Of a stretch of 44,820 bases of DNA, positions 33,268 to 41,540 are shown in pieces (the first letter of the stretch is position 1; each line of letters opens with the position of its first letter). Both the position numbers and the translations under genes were made by a program. Source of the stretch: Fastidiosipila sp. (GTDB lineage Bacteria; Bacillota; Clostridia; Saccharofermentanales; DTU023); contig DUQI01000059.1 in assembly GCA_012837885.1 (NCBI GenBank), positions 1 through 44,820 of the forward strand, in the 5' to 3' direction. The notes beneath the pieces are model-generated. The model was given only the letters and a program-made list of their open reading frames with translations. It had not been told where the DNA came from and did not search any database.

Positions 33268-33382
33268 ATCGCACCCCTTCCAGCCATGTGCTTACGCTCA
33301 TTTTGCCATAGTAAAAGTGAACATTATGTTTTTTGAGTCGTCTGCCACAGCAACGGCACAGGGCATCGCTAGAATAATCTTA

Positions 33383-33580
33383 ATGAATATCTTGCTCGAT
33401 TGGCTGAAGATGAATGCGGCGACCTTGGTCGTCGGTGCTCTGGTACTCGTGTCACTATTCTTCGTGATCCGGAGCATGGTGTCGAAGCGACGCAGTGGCA
33501 CGTTTTCCTGCGGCTGTTGCGACAGTTGTCCGACGGCGCTCTGCGACCGCCGGACATCGGAAAAGACCCACACATCTTAA
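33383..33580 (+). CDS. FeoB-associated Cys-rich membrane protein
   Basis: A 65-residue protein with one membrane helix (NAATLVVGALVLVSLFFVIRSM) and a cytoplasmic Cys-rich tail SCGCCDSCPTALC, the layout of the FeoB-associated Cys-rich family. Those proteins usually sit behind feoB in ferrous-iron uptake operons and may carry iron or clusters; no feo gene is near here. The ATG at 33383 places the helix as in the family; an upstream in-frame ATG at 33317 would add 22 unrelated residues. No clear ribosome site precedes either. It is convergent with the acidic-protein operon. Confidence 0.6.
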   Translation: MNILLDWLKMNAATLVVGALVLVSLFFVIRSMVSKRRSGTFSCGCCDSCPTALCDRRTSEKTHTS

Positions 33581-33601
33581 GGCTTTAATTTTTACTTGAT
33601 A

Positions 33602-35281
33602 TCAGCGCCGATAGCGTTCGAAGAACGTCTTGGAAAGCGACGGGCTGTCCAGAGTCTGACCTGCCTGCAACTCGGCAATGCGTGACAAAATGGCTTGCCC
33701 CAGAGGCAGATCGTCGTAGATCGCATACATGTTAAAGAAGCGTTCCAGCGAATAGCTTGACTCTCTCGCCGCTTTGGCTACATCGGTCAGGAAATGGCGA
33801 CTGTTCGGCAGCGCAATCTCGGAGATCAGGGGGATGTCTCCCCAGACCATACGGTTTGGTCCAAGATCCGGTCGGTTTTCCCGCCGCCCCAAGCGTGCCG
33901 GGATCAGGTTGCCGAATGCGTAAAGGCGGTCTTCTAACTGAATGCAAAGGTCACTCAGGGCTTTGGCGACGGCATTTCTGGGATAGGCAAACTGGAGCGT
34001 AATCCAGCCGTGATAGTAAAGATACGAACTCGCTCTGGTGCGAATCAAGGTCTGAATCTGTTCCGTCGGTCCGCGCTTCGAGAGCGTGGCGAGTGTCGGA
34101 AACAAGACGGCAAGATCTTTGTAGTTTAAGCGGTAGGCCAGCTCATGCAGACGTTCCGGGGTATCGGCGACTTTCAACTGTGCCATCAGCCATTGATAAT
34201 TGACCTGCTGACCGTCCGTCTGCATCTCGCGTGGCAATGGCAGAGTATGTTTGGCAAAATCTCTCGCTTCGGCAAATGTCTTATACCGTAAAACAGGACG
34301 GACAGGAGCGGCCGGTGCAGGTGGTTCTTGGTTTTCTTCCGCCGCTTTCACTTCCGGTTCGTCTGCTTCAACCATATGTTCAGCGTCGTCCGACTCGTCA
34401 TCCGTGCCTGCCGGTTCAGCATTGGCGACGGCTGCCGCGGCGCGCTGTATGACGGACTCGACAAACAGTTCTTCAGGCGCCTCTTCTGAACCCGGCTCCT
34501 CGTCTTCAGGCGTCTCGGATGGTAGCGCCATCGGTTCGACGTTTAGACGCACCGAGCGCACGCCGGGCGCGATCTGGGTCGATTCATGCCGAATGCGAGA
34601 GATCATTTCGTAGATATTCTCTTCCGACTCTAAAGGACTCGATACGTCCGGTTCGGCTACTCCATCTTCTTCCTCAACCTTTTCTTCAGAAGTAGTATCA
34701 TCAACGTCTTCGATACGTTCATCTGGCAGCTGATCAGAGCTTTCATCCAAAAGTTCATCGGAGTCTTCATCTGAAGGTTCATCAGGCGTCTCTTCATCAG
34801 CTTCCGGCGTTGCCTCGCTTATATCTTCAGCAGGATCAATTGAGGTAAATTTGTCTGCGTCTGCGTCTGTATCTGTATCCACCACTGACTCAGACTGTAA
34901 TTCTGTTTCTGCTTCTTTATCTGTTTCTGTATCTGCTACTGGCTCAGACTCTAATTCTGAATCTGATTCTGTTTCTGTTGTCGCGGCAGGCGTGACCACT
35001 TCATCTTCATCGCTCGTTTCGCTTACGGCTGGCGAATCTTCCATGGCGTTTTCAACGGTATCAGTCGGCCAGGTCAGATTTAGCGTTGCCCGGCGTATCG
35101 CTGCGCCTCGTTTCGGACGCATGAATGCCGTTTCATCGGGCATGCTTTCTTTTGTTTCCTCGGTCGGAGACTCGACCTTAGAAACATCCGCATCAGCTTC
35201 TATGATGGCGTTTTCCCAGTTGTTATCGGTTTCGTCTATGACCGGCGTATCCGGTGTTTTCCGATCAGGATCGGTCATCAA
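33602..35281 (-). CDS. Large acidic protein with C-terminal EH_Signature-like helical domain (tentative)
   Basis: A 559-residue protein in two parts. Residues 1 to about 325 are low complexity and extremely acidic, rich in Asp, Glu, Ser and Thr, with an 18-residue tandem repeat at 109-144 and a few basic islands. Residues about 330-559 form a compact helical domain: YKTFAEARDFAKHTLPLP, WLMAQLKVADTPERLHELAYRL, YKDLAVLFPTLATL, SYLYYHGWITLQFAYPRNAVAKAL, then VWGDIPLISEIALP. Glu380 in LHELAYRL and His424 in YYHGWITL are 44 residues apart, and I suspect the EH_Signature domain known from ZorC. That match is by eye and unproven. There is no signal peptide. It is coupled by ATGA to the ZorA-like membrane gene, which strengthens the idea. 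Function unknown. Confidence 0.5.
   Translation of the reverse strand: MMTDPDRKTPDTPVIDETDNNWENAIIEADADVSKVESPTEETKESMPDETAFMRPKRGAAIRRATLNLTWPTDTVENAMEDSPAVSETSDEDEVVTPAATTETESDSELESEPVADTETDKEAETELQSESVVDTDTDADADKFTSIDPAEDISEATPEADEETPDEPSDEDSDELLDESSDQLPDERIEDVDDTTSEEKVEEEDGVAEPDVSSPLESEENIYEMISRIRHESTQIAPGVRSVRLNVEPMALPSETPEDEEPGSEEAPEELFVESVIQRAAAAVANAEPAGTDDESDDAEHMVEADEPEVKAAEENQEPPAPAAPVRPVLRYKTFAEARDFAKHTLPLPREMQTDGQQVNYQWLMAQLKVADTPERLHELAYRLNYKDLAVLFPTLATLSKRGPTEQIQTLIRTRASSYLYYHGWITLQFAYPRNAVAKALSDLCIQLEDRLYAFGNLIPARLGRRENRPDLGPNRMVWGDIPLISEIALPNSRHFLTDVAKAARESSYSLERFFNMYAIYDDLPLGQAILSRIAELQAGQTLDSPSLSKTFFERYRR
34850..34957 (-). repeat. 54-base tandem repeat in the acidic region
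   Basis: Two adjacent copies encode ELESEPVADTETDKEAET and ELQSESVVDTDTDADADK, 18 residues each. They lie in a wider Asp/Glu/Ser/Thr-rich tract dominated by TCT, TCA and TCTG-type codons on the plus strand, a likely site of slippage and length change. Confidence 0.7.
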
Positions 35282-36783
35282 TTCAAGCCTGGTCTCAGAG
35301 CCTGAGGCAGCGCGTCGACGGCTTCCCGGATCTCCGATGTAGTGAAGGTCAGACGTTCGACGACTTCAGCCAGTCCAGCATCATATTCGTCGAGCGATTT
35401 TCTGACAAAGTCTTCCGCCTCTTTGGTAAAGTGCGTCGTGTTGTCGGAGATGATTCGGCCGAGATCAGACAGACGATCAAGCTGCTGGTCGAGTCTTTCG
35501 AGCCAGATCGAACTCGCTTCGTCCTGACGCTCGGTGAGCTGGGCGGCGGCGAGCAATGCCTTGCTCGATTCACCGACACTCGTGTCGAGCCGGATTGCGT
35601 AGTTTTGCAGCTGTGCGGCCAACTGATTGATATGTGCCGCCAGGTCGGCTTCCTCACCGGTGTAAAGTGCTTCCATCTTTTCTGTCGTGACACCGATCAG
35701 GGCGAGGTGGCCACGGATATCTTCGATCTCTGCCACCATATCTTCTTTCGCCTTGGCCAAAAGCGCCAGTGATTCTTTAATCTGGTCGTTGATCTCGATA
35801 TTTTGTTGACGTGACGTCTCGAGCACTTCGACCTGCGTTTCGATATACGTTTCAGCTGCCGACAGTTTCTCGTTCATGCCGGCCAGATGTCCCTGCAACG
35901 GTTCGAGATGCTCGGCGAGCGAGGCGCTGACACTTTCGGCGAATTTTTCAGCTAACGCTTCCATGCCGCGCTCCTGTCGGTTGGTGATCTCCGTCGACAG
36001 TGCGATGAGGGCGTCGCTCGATTCTCTGATCGGCGGTGAGATCTCCTTACTCATGATCTGTCGCACGCTGTTTTCGATGCCCTGCGAGAAATCACCGGAG
36101 GCCAGTCGATCGGCTGTCTCGTTAAAGCGGTCGAGCTGTGCTTTCATCTCACGATCATACTGTTGCATCTCGTTGATCAGGGAGGCGATGCCGGCTTTGT
36201 CGCGGAAGACGTTCAGCCTGGTCACGATCGCCGATGTGAAAAGCCCCGTCTCGTTGTTCAGTCGGGCGCGGATATTGTAGGTGACAAACCAGAGATAGGC
36301 GCCGAGCGCGAGTCCGGTCGCGAGAGGGAAGATTAAGACAGGTAGAACCTGCTGCGGCACGGCCGGAGGAATCGCCGTCAATGAGGCGGCGGCGCCGACC
36401 AGTCCGAATAGGCCGAGCAATAAGAAGAGTGCCGAAGGCCAATAGGAGATCGTGCGCGCCTCATCCGGCGCAGTGAGAGCATTCAGGTCGAAATACGTAT
36501 CGGGATCCGGCAGGTAGCGTCCGTCGAATTGTGCCTCGCCGTCCGCTTCGTAGATAGCGAGACGTTCGGCTAACTGGTCATTGGCCGATTCTCGCGGCAA
36601 GCGATTTCCTTCTTTCACTTCGGCCGCAGCCTCTGTCAGCGCCTCGGTTAAGTCAGCTTCGACCCGCTTCATGCGGTTGACATAGACGATCGCCAACACA
36701 ACCATAATGATCGGCAGGATAAGAACAAAGAGCCAGTGCACGGCATCCAAGCCAAAAAAACTGACAGTTTTCAATAAAAACAT
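35278..36783 (-). CDS. MotA/TolQ/ExbB/ZorA-like membrane protein with long coiled-coil tail
   Basis: A 501-residue protein. One helix at about 16-37, a cytoplasmic segment of about 77 residues, then two helices at about 115-137 and 146-168 repeat the ExbB topology. WPSALFLLLGLFGLVGAAASL matches the APLLGLLGTVxGL segment, and VLPVLIFPLATGLALGAYLWFVTYNI matches the ALxTTAxGLAVAIPxxxxYN segment of proton-channel subunits; the pore Thr of the third helix is kept as Thr156, the other is Val. Residues 180-501 are a long heptad-rich helical tail, as in ZorA of Zorya defence systems. The ATG at 36783 has GTGGAGG just upstream and is preferred over 36822. It should form an oligomeric ion channel. No ZorB/MotB peptidoglycan-binding partner is adjacent; the coupled acidic gene follows. 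Confidence 0.6.
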   Translation of the reverse strand: MFLLKTVSFFGLDAVHWLFVLILPIIMVVLAIVYVNRMKRVEADLTEALTEAAAEVKEGNRLPRESANDQLAERLAIYEADGEAQFDGRYLPDPDTYFDLNALTAPDEARTISYWPSALFLLLGLFGLVGAAASLTAIPPAVPQQVLPVLIFPLATGLALGAYLWFVTYNIRARLNNETGLFTSAIVTRLNVFRDKAGIASLINEMQQYDREMKAQLDRFNETADRLASGDFSQGIENSVRQIMSKEISPPIRESSDALIALSTEITNRQERGMEALAEKFAESVSASLAEHLEPLQGHLAGMNEKLSAAETYIETQVEVLETSRQQNIEINDQIKESLALLAKAKEDMVAEIEDIRGHLALIGVTTEKMEALYTGEEADLAAHINQLAAQLQNYAIRLDTSVGESSKALLAAAQLTERQDEASSIWLERLDQQLDRLSDLGRIISDNTTHFTKEAEDFVRKSLDEYDAGLAEVVERLTFTTSEIREAVDALPQALRPGLN

Positions 36784-36821
36784 ACGGCCTCCACGCATAA
36801 ATCCGTTGGAAATTTCAATCA

Positions 36822-36830
36822 ATTATAACA
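36822..36830 (-). promoter_or_regulatory. Extended -10 promoter of the ZorA-like operon
   Basis: On the minus strand TGTTATAAT (36830-36822) is a perfect extended -10. The predicted start leaves a leader of about 30 bases with GTGGAGG before the ATG at 36783. No -35 is evident. Confidence 0.6.
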
Positions 36831-36865
36831 TGCTTGACGCTTCCTTTTCGGGACGTTTCTCTCGT

Positions 36866-36895
36866 TTGACAGGCCTCCGACAGGACACGTATCAT
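36866..36895 (+). promoter_or_regulatory. Promoter of the pyrG-guaB pair
   Basis: TTGACA (36866-36871), 18 bases, TATCAT (36890-36895). It is divergent from the ZorA-like operon promoter about 40 bases away. AAGGAG follows before the pyrG start. Confidence 0.65.
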
Positions 36896-36938
36896 AGGTC
36901 AAACCGTGCCGTTTGGCATAAGGAGTGACAGCGTTTTT

Positions 36939-38570
36939 ATGGCGACCAAGTACATATTCGTTACGGGCGGAGTCGTATCGGGACTCGGCAAGGGAATCAC
37001 AGCGGCGGCGATCGGCTGTCTGCTGAAAGCAAGAGGCCTCTCAGTCAGAAACCAGAAATTCGATCCTTACATCAATGTCAATCCGGCGCTCATGAATCCG
37101 ACGCAGCACGGGGAGATTTTCATTACCGAAGACGGTGCCGAGACCGATCTCGACATCGGTCATTACGAGCGGTTCACCGATGTCAACTTAAACGCCGAAT
37201 CCGACATCACCTCCGGCATGATCTATCTCGACGTGATCATGCGGGAACGTGCCGGCGGGTATCACGGTGGCACGGTTCAGGTCGTACCGCATATCATCAA
37301 TGAGATTAAATCGCATCTTTACACGATTGCCAGAACGCATGAGGTCGATGTCGTTATCTCCGAGATCGGCGGCACGGTCGGCGATATGGAAGGCCAGCCG
37401 TATCTCGAGGCGATCCGTCAGCTGTCCTACGAAGTCGGGCGCGAAAACTGCATGTTTATCCACGTCACTCTCTTACCGGTACTCGGCATGTCAGATGAGA
37501 TTAAGACGAAGCCGACCCAACACAGCGTACAAAAACTACTCTCCTTCGGGGTGCAGCCCGACGTGTTGGTCTGTCGTTCCGAATTGTCTTTGGACTTTTC
37601 GATCCGGGAGAAACTGGCGATGTTTTGCAACGTGCCGGTCAGCCGCGTGATCGAAAACCGTGATTGTGATTCGGTCTATGAACTGCCGATGATGTTCGAG
37701 GCGGATGGGCTGGCGAATGAAATCTGTCGCCATTTTAAAGTGGCGGAAGACGTCACGCCCGATCTGTCCGAGTGGGAGCATCTCGTGAGCTTAATGCGAA
37801 AACCGCGTCAGAAACTGCGCATCGCCTTGGTCGGAAAGTATGTCGAACTGCATGACGCCTACTACAGCGTGATCGAGGCGCTGACTCATGCCGGTATCCA
37901 CGGCGGCTACGAGCCGGAGATCAGTTGGATACAAAGTGAAGTGTTTGAGAACTGGCCGCGTGAGGAGTCGATCGATTTACTCGCGTCGCATCACGCCGTC
38001 TTGGTTCCGGGCGGCTTCGGTAACCGCGGCATGGAGGGCATGATTGTCGCCGCGAATATCGCGCGTACAAATAATATTCCGTTTTTCGGTATCGGACTCG
38101 GCATGCAGATGGCCGTCGTCGATATTGCTCGAGAAGAGGCCGGTTTCCCTGAAGCCGGTTCTGACGAAGCCGATCATTATGTCGATGACATCTTTTACTA
38201 CCCGGCCGGGAAACAGTCGATGGAAACGACGCCCTTTTCCGAGTGGCATATGCGTTCCGGCGCCTATGTGACGGTATTTGAACCGGACTCTTTGTTTCAA
38301 TCGCTATACGGTGCGAATCAGACGGTGGAACGGCATCATCACCGACGAGAGCTCAATCCGGCCTACCAGTCACCGCTCGTCGCCGCCGGTCTCGGCATAG
38401 AAGGTACCGATGAAGAAGGACTGCTGGTCAACGCCATCTCCTGGAAAGATCACCCGTTCTTTGTCGGTACACTCTACGAACCGCAGCTGATCTCGCGTCC
38501 GGTCAGACCTCATCCACTGTTCACGGCGTTTTTGCACGCCGCTGATGCTTATAGAAAGGAAACATCATGA
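36939..38570 (+). CDS. pyrG: CTP synthase with intact synthetase domain but dead glutaminase domain
   Basis: A 543-residue protein of full CTP synthase length. The synthetase domain is well kept: [17 protein letters not shown] (7-23), QKFDPYINV with Lys40, [43 protein letters not shown] and [10 protein letters not shown]. It aminates UTP to CTP using ATP. The C-terminal amidotransferase domain keeps PGGFGNRG and the fold, but the nucleophile of GICLGMQ is Gly386 (GIGLGMQ), and VQFHPEF is TLYEPQL, so His becomes Glu514 and Glu becomes Gln516. All three catalytic residues are lost, so it should depend on free ammonia. The start at 36939 has AAGGAG 13 bases upstream. It is coupled to guaB by ATGA. 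Confidence 0.85.
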   Translation: MATKYIFVTGGVVSGLGKGITAAAIGCLLKARGLSVRNQKFDPYINVNPALMNPTQHGEIFITEDGAETDLDIGHYERFTDVNLNAESDITSGMIYLDVIMRERAGGYHGGTVQVVPHIINEIKSHLYTIARTHEVDVVISEIGGTVGDMEGQPYLEAIRQLSYEVGRENCMFIHVTLLPVLGMSDEIKTKPTQHSVQKLLSFGVQPDVLVCRSELSLDFSIREKLAMFCNVPVSRVIENRDCDSVYELPMMFEADGLANEICRHFKVAEDVTPDLSEWEHLVSLMRKPRQKLRIALVGKYVELHDAYYSVIEALTHAGIHGGYEPEISWIQSEVFENWPREESIDLLASHHAVLVPGGFGNRGMEGMIVAANIARTNNIPFFGIGLGMQMAVVDIAREEAGFPEAGSDEADHYVDDIFYYPAGKQSMETTPFSEWHMRSGAYVTVFEPDSLFQSLYGANQTVERHHHRRELNPAYQSPLVAAGLGIEGTDEEGLLVNAISWKDHPFFVGTLYEPQLISRPVRPHPLFTAFLHAADAYRKETS

Positions 38571-40066
38571 CCCGCATATTTTCCGAACTGTCCCGTACCT
38601 TTTCCGAGTTTTTACTCTTACCGAATCTGACGGACGAACGCTGCGTACAAAGCCGCGTCGACCTGTCTACGCCACTCACCAAGTTTAAAAAAGGGGAAGA
38701 CCCGAAAATCACGCTGAATACGCCGTTGTTATCGGCGATCATGCAGAGCGTCTCGGACGATCAGATGGCGATCGCGCTGGCCAGAGAAGGCGGGCTCGCG
38801 TTTATCTTTGCCTCTCAGGCGATCGAGTCCCAGGCCAAGATGGTGCGCTCCGTCAAACGGTATAAAGCCGGCTTTGTGCCGAGCGACAGCAATGCCCGAC
38901 CTGATCAACTGCTGTCCGACGTCCTCGCGTTAAAAGCGAAAACGGGGCATTCGACTCTGCCGATTACCGAAGACGGCACACCGACTGGCAAGCTGGTCGG
39001 TATCGTGACCAGCCGTGACTACCGGGTCAGCCGGATGTCCGTCGATACGCCGATCCATACGTTCATGACGAAGCTGGAAGATCTCGTGATCGGTGAGGAA
39101 GGGATCACCTTGAGTGAGGCGAACGATATCATCTGGGATCATAAGCTGAATCAGCTGCCGATCGTCGACAAAAACGGTCACCTCGTCTCCCTGGTCTTCC
39201 GTAAAGACTATGACGAACATAAGAGCAATCCGAAAGAGATCCTGGACGAGAAAAAGCGCCTGATGACCGGTGCCGGTATCAATACGCGCGATTATGAAGC
39301 ACGCGTCCCGGCTCTGGTCGACGCCGGTGCCGACGTACTCTGTATCGATTCGTCGGACGGCTACTCCGTGTGGCAAAAACAGACGCTCGAGTTTATCCGC
39401 AAGACGTATGGCGACGACATCTTGGTCGGTGCTGGAAATGTCGTCGATGCTGAAGGTTTCAATTATCTGGCAGACGCCGGCGCCGATTTTATCAAGGTCG
39501 GCATCGGCGGTGGTTCCATCTGTATTACGCGCGAACAAAAAGGTATCGGCCGCGGTCAGGCGTCCGCGATCATCGATGTGGCTGCCGCGCGTGACCGCTA
39601 TTTCGAAGAAAAAGGCGTCTACATCCCGATCTGTTCCGACGGCGGCATCGTGCTCGACTATCATATGACGCTCGCCCTGGCGATGGGGGCCGACCATCTG
39701 ATGCTCGGCCGGTATTTCGCCCGTTTCGACGAGAGCCCGACCAAACGGCTTTTGGTTAACGGCAACTACGTCAAGGAGTACTGGGGCGAAGGCTCGAACC
39801 GCGCACGAAACTGGCAGCGCTACGATCAGGGGGAAGCGAGCGGCCTGCACTTTGAAGAAGGCGTCGACGCCTATGTACCGTACGCCGGTTCTCTCAAAGA
39901 CAACCTCGAAACCAGCCTCAGCAAGGTCAAAGCGACGATGTGTTCGTGCGGCGCGATCAGCCTGCCGGAGCTTCGAAAAAAAGCGAGGTTGACGATCGTC
40001 TCGCCGACCTCTCTGGTTGAAGGCGGCGCACACGACGTGTACGCGAAACAAAGCGATCCGCGATGA
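38567..40066 (+). CDS. guaB: IMP dehydrogenase
   Basis: A 499-residue enzyme that oxidises IMP to XMP with NAD+, the committed step to GMP. The catalytic loop [20 protein letters not shown] carries Cys319 and belongs to the EQKGIGRGQ-type branch. The CBS pair lies at about 105-220 ([32 protein letters not shown]). The flap segment [16 protein letters not shown] follows near 405-420. The early loop reads [17 protein letters not shown] instead of the common MDTVT form, as in this branch. Its ATG overlaps the pyrG stop (ATGA), so CTP and GTP precursor enzymes are translated together. It looks fully active. Confidence 0.9.
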   Translation: MTRIFSELSRTFSEFLLLPNLTDERCVQSRVDLSTPLTKFKKGEDPKITLNTPLLSAIMQSVSDDQMAIALAREGGLAFIFASQAIESQAKMVRSVKRYKAGFVPSDSNARPDQLLSDVLALKAKTGHSTLPITEDGTPTGKLVGIVTSRDYRVSRMSVDTPIHTFMTKLEDLVIGEEGITLSEANDIIWDHKLNQLPIVDKNGHLVSLVFRKDYDEHKSNPKEILDEKKRLMTGAGINTRDYEARVPALVDAGADVLCIDSSDGYSVWQKQTLEFIRKTYGDDILVGAGNVVDAEGFNYLADAGADFIKVGIGGGSICITREQKGIGRGQASAIIDVAAARDRYFEEKGVYIPICSDGGIVLDYHMTLALAMGADHLMLGRYFARFDESPTKRLLVNGNYVKEYWGEGSNRARNWQRYDQGEASGLHFEEGVDAYVPYAGSLKDNLETSLSKVKATMCSCGAISLPELRKKARLTIVSPTSLVEGGAHDVYAKQSDPR

Positions 40067-40140
40067 GCATAAATATTACGAATTGATAAGACAAACGAAT
40101 ACACTATTCATTAATCAAATGAATCAGGAGGATTCATCTT

Positions 40141-40947
40141 ATGAAAAAGACCCTAATATCGTTAGTCCTTATACTCACCTTGCTCACATCCGGTTTCGTA
40201 CTGGCTGCCGAAGAAGTCAGCGGTTTCGACCGGGTTGCGGAATCGCTCGGTATTGAGCTCAGCATTCTGGAAAGTGAAACATCTGAGGGAACCGCTCTGA
40301 AAACGATCTATGTGGAGACGACGGCCGAGGAAGTGAAAAACACGCTGACGGCTCTCAAAGCGGAACTTGAAGCGGTGAAAGAGACACTCGAACCTGCGCG
40401 GTATGTCTTTCTTCTGATCGACGCCGCCGGTGCACCGCTCTACGTCGTCAGTGTTGACCAGTCGGACGCTCCCTTGATCGAGCTTTCCGCCGCCGGCGAA
40501 GCAGGCACAGGTGACGATGGCGATGTCGAGATCGGCCAGACGTTTGCCACCAATACACTCGAATTCACATTGAACAGTGTCGAAATCGTCGATAAAGTGT
40601 TGCCGCCGGATACGTCCGGTTTCCATACATACTACGAAGCGGCTGAAGGCAAGCGCTATGTGTTTGTCGATCTCAACGTGAAAAACCTCGGTAAAGAAGA
40701 GATTAAATTCTCTGAACTTTACACCCCCACCTTGATCTACGACGATGGCTACACATACCGCGGTCAGATTCTGGTGTTGCGCGATCAGAAAAACTTCAGC
40801 TATGCGAACATCAATAACCTCGCGCCGCTCGCCAATGAATTCGCCGGCGTGATGTTTGAAGTACCGGAGGAAGTGGAGACGAGCGACAAAGCCGTCGTGA
40901 TCACGTTCATGGCCGGCGATTCGCTGTTCCGTTACCGCTACCGCTGA
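40141..40947 (+). CDS. Secreted DUF4352-type protein
   Basis: A 268-residue exported protein. The signal peptide has Lys-Lys, a hydrophobic core (LISLVLILTLLTSGFV) and a cleavage site near VLAAEE; there is no lipobox Cys. Residues 25-120 form a helical/strand region with a Lys/Glu-rich helix KNTLTALKAELEAVKETL. Residues about 135-265 match the immunoglobulin-like DUF4352 domain: IGQTFATNTLEFTLNSVEIVDKV, GKRYVFVDLNVKNLGKEEIKF, and the closing EFAGVMFEVPEEV. Role in the envelope unknown. CAGGAGGATTCATCTT precedes the ATG. It is likely a separate unit behind guaB. Confidence 0.72.
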   Translation: MKKTLISLVLILTLLTSGFVLAAEEVSGFDRVAESLGIELSILESETSEGTALKTIYVETTAEEVKNTLTALKAELEAVKETLEPARYVFLLIDAAGAPLYVVSVDQSDAPLIELSAAGEAGTGDDGDVEIGQTFATNTLEFTLNSVEIVDKVLPPDTSGFHTYYEAAEGKRYVFVDLNVKNLGKEEIKFSELYTPTLIYDDGYTYRGQILVLRDQKNFSYANINNLAPLANEFAGVMFEVPEEVETSDKAVVITFMAGDSLFRYRYR

Positions 40948-40968
40948 TGCCCGCCGGGCGCCGCGCGC

Positions 40969-41031
40969 TTGATGTTCGGCGAAAATCGGCTATAATGCAC
41001 TCCTAGTCAGCCGCCTCAGTTTTGAGGCGGC
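40969..41031 (+). promoter_or_regulatory. greA promoter with 5' leader hairpin
   Basis: TTGATG (40969-40974), 16 bases, TATAAT (40991-40996). Transcription would start near 41003. A perfect 9-base-pair stem GCCGCCTCA / TGAGGCGGC (41010-41018 with 41023-41031, loop GTTT) lies about 7 bases into the message and 20 bases before the ATG, with no T tract. This is the same arrangement as before the first DUF1292 gene. Confidence 0.6.
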
Positions 41032-41050
41032 AGTGAAAGGGAAACACTTA

Positions 41051-41533
41051 ATGGCAGAACAAATCTATGAAATGACGTATGAAGGCATTACGGAGATGCA
41101 AGAGGAGCTCGAGCGCAGAAAGACGGTCGTCGCCGCGGAGGTGGCCGAGCGTCTGAAGGAAGCCAGAGCACTCGGCGATCTGTCCGAAAACTCGGAGTAC
41201 GATGACGCCAAAGCGGCGCAGGCCGACAACGAAATCCGTATCGCTGAAATCGAGCAGATTCTCAAGAACGCCAAATTGATCGAAGACAAAGAGATATCGC
41301 GTACGCGCGTGACACTCGGCGGCTTCGTCACCCTGGTCGATGAAGATACGAAAGAAGAGCGCGAGTTCAAGCTGGTCGGACAGCAGGAAGAAGATATCTT
41401 CAACGGTAAGATCTCTTCGGAATCTCCGGTCGGCGCAGCCATTATGGGTAAAAAGAGAAACGATGTCGTGCAGGTCAGAACGCCGGCCGGAATGCTGAAA
41501 TACAAGATCGTCAAGATCGCGCGTCCGAAGTAG
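41051..41533 (+). CDS. greA: Transcription elongation factor GreA
   Basis: A 160-residue protein that stimulates RNA cleavage by backtracked RNA polymerase. The N-terminal coiled coil holds the tip motif [20 protein letters not shown], whose Asp and Glu act in the polymerase active site. The C-terminal FKBP-like domain shows the usual [19 protein letters not shown] and LKYKIVKI. The ATG at 41051 fits the family start [12 protein letters not shown] and follows AAAGGGAAACACTTA; a GTG at 41033 would start inside the leader. lysS follows after 7 bases, a common pairing in Bacillota. Confidence 0.95.
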   Translation: MAEQIYEMTYEGITEMQEELERRKTVVAAEVAERLKEARALGDLSENSEYDDAKAAQADNEIRIAEIEQILKNAKLIEDKEISRTRVTLGGFVTLVDEDTKEEREFKLVGQQEEDIFNGKISSESPVGAAIMGKKRNDVVQVRTPAGMLKYKIVKIARPK

Positions 41534-41540
41534 GCCTGGC

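Noticed and set aside
34851-35342. Serine-rich plus-strand frame of 163 codons
   Set aside because: It is the complement of the acidic repeat region of the minus-strand gene; the Ser/Val repeats only mirror Asp/Glu codons.
33602-36783. Complete Zorya defence system
   Set aside because: Only a ZorA-like protein and a possible ZorC-like domain are present; no OmpA/MotB-type ZorB and no ZorD or ZorE is nearby, so only a related or minimal unit is proposed.
38930-40051. 373-codon minus-strand frame
   Set aside because: It lies wholly opposite guaB, whose protein is clearly IMP dehydrogenase; the antisense product is Arg/Asp/Val-rich with no family pattern.
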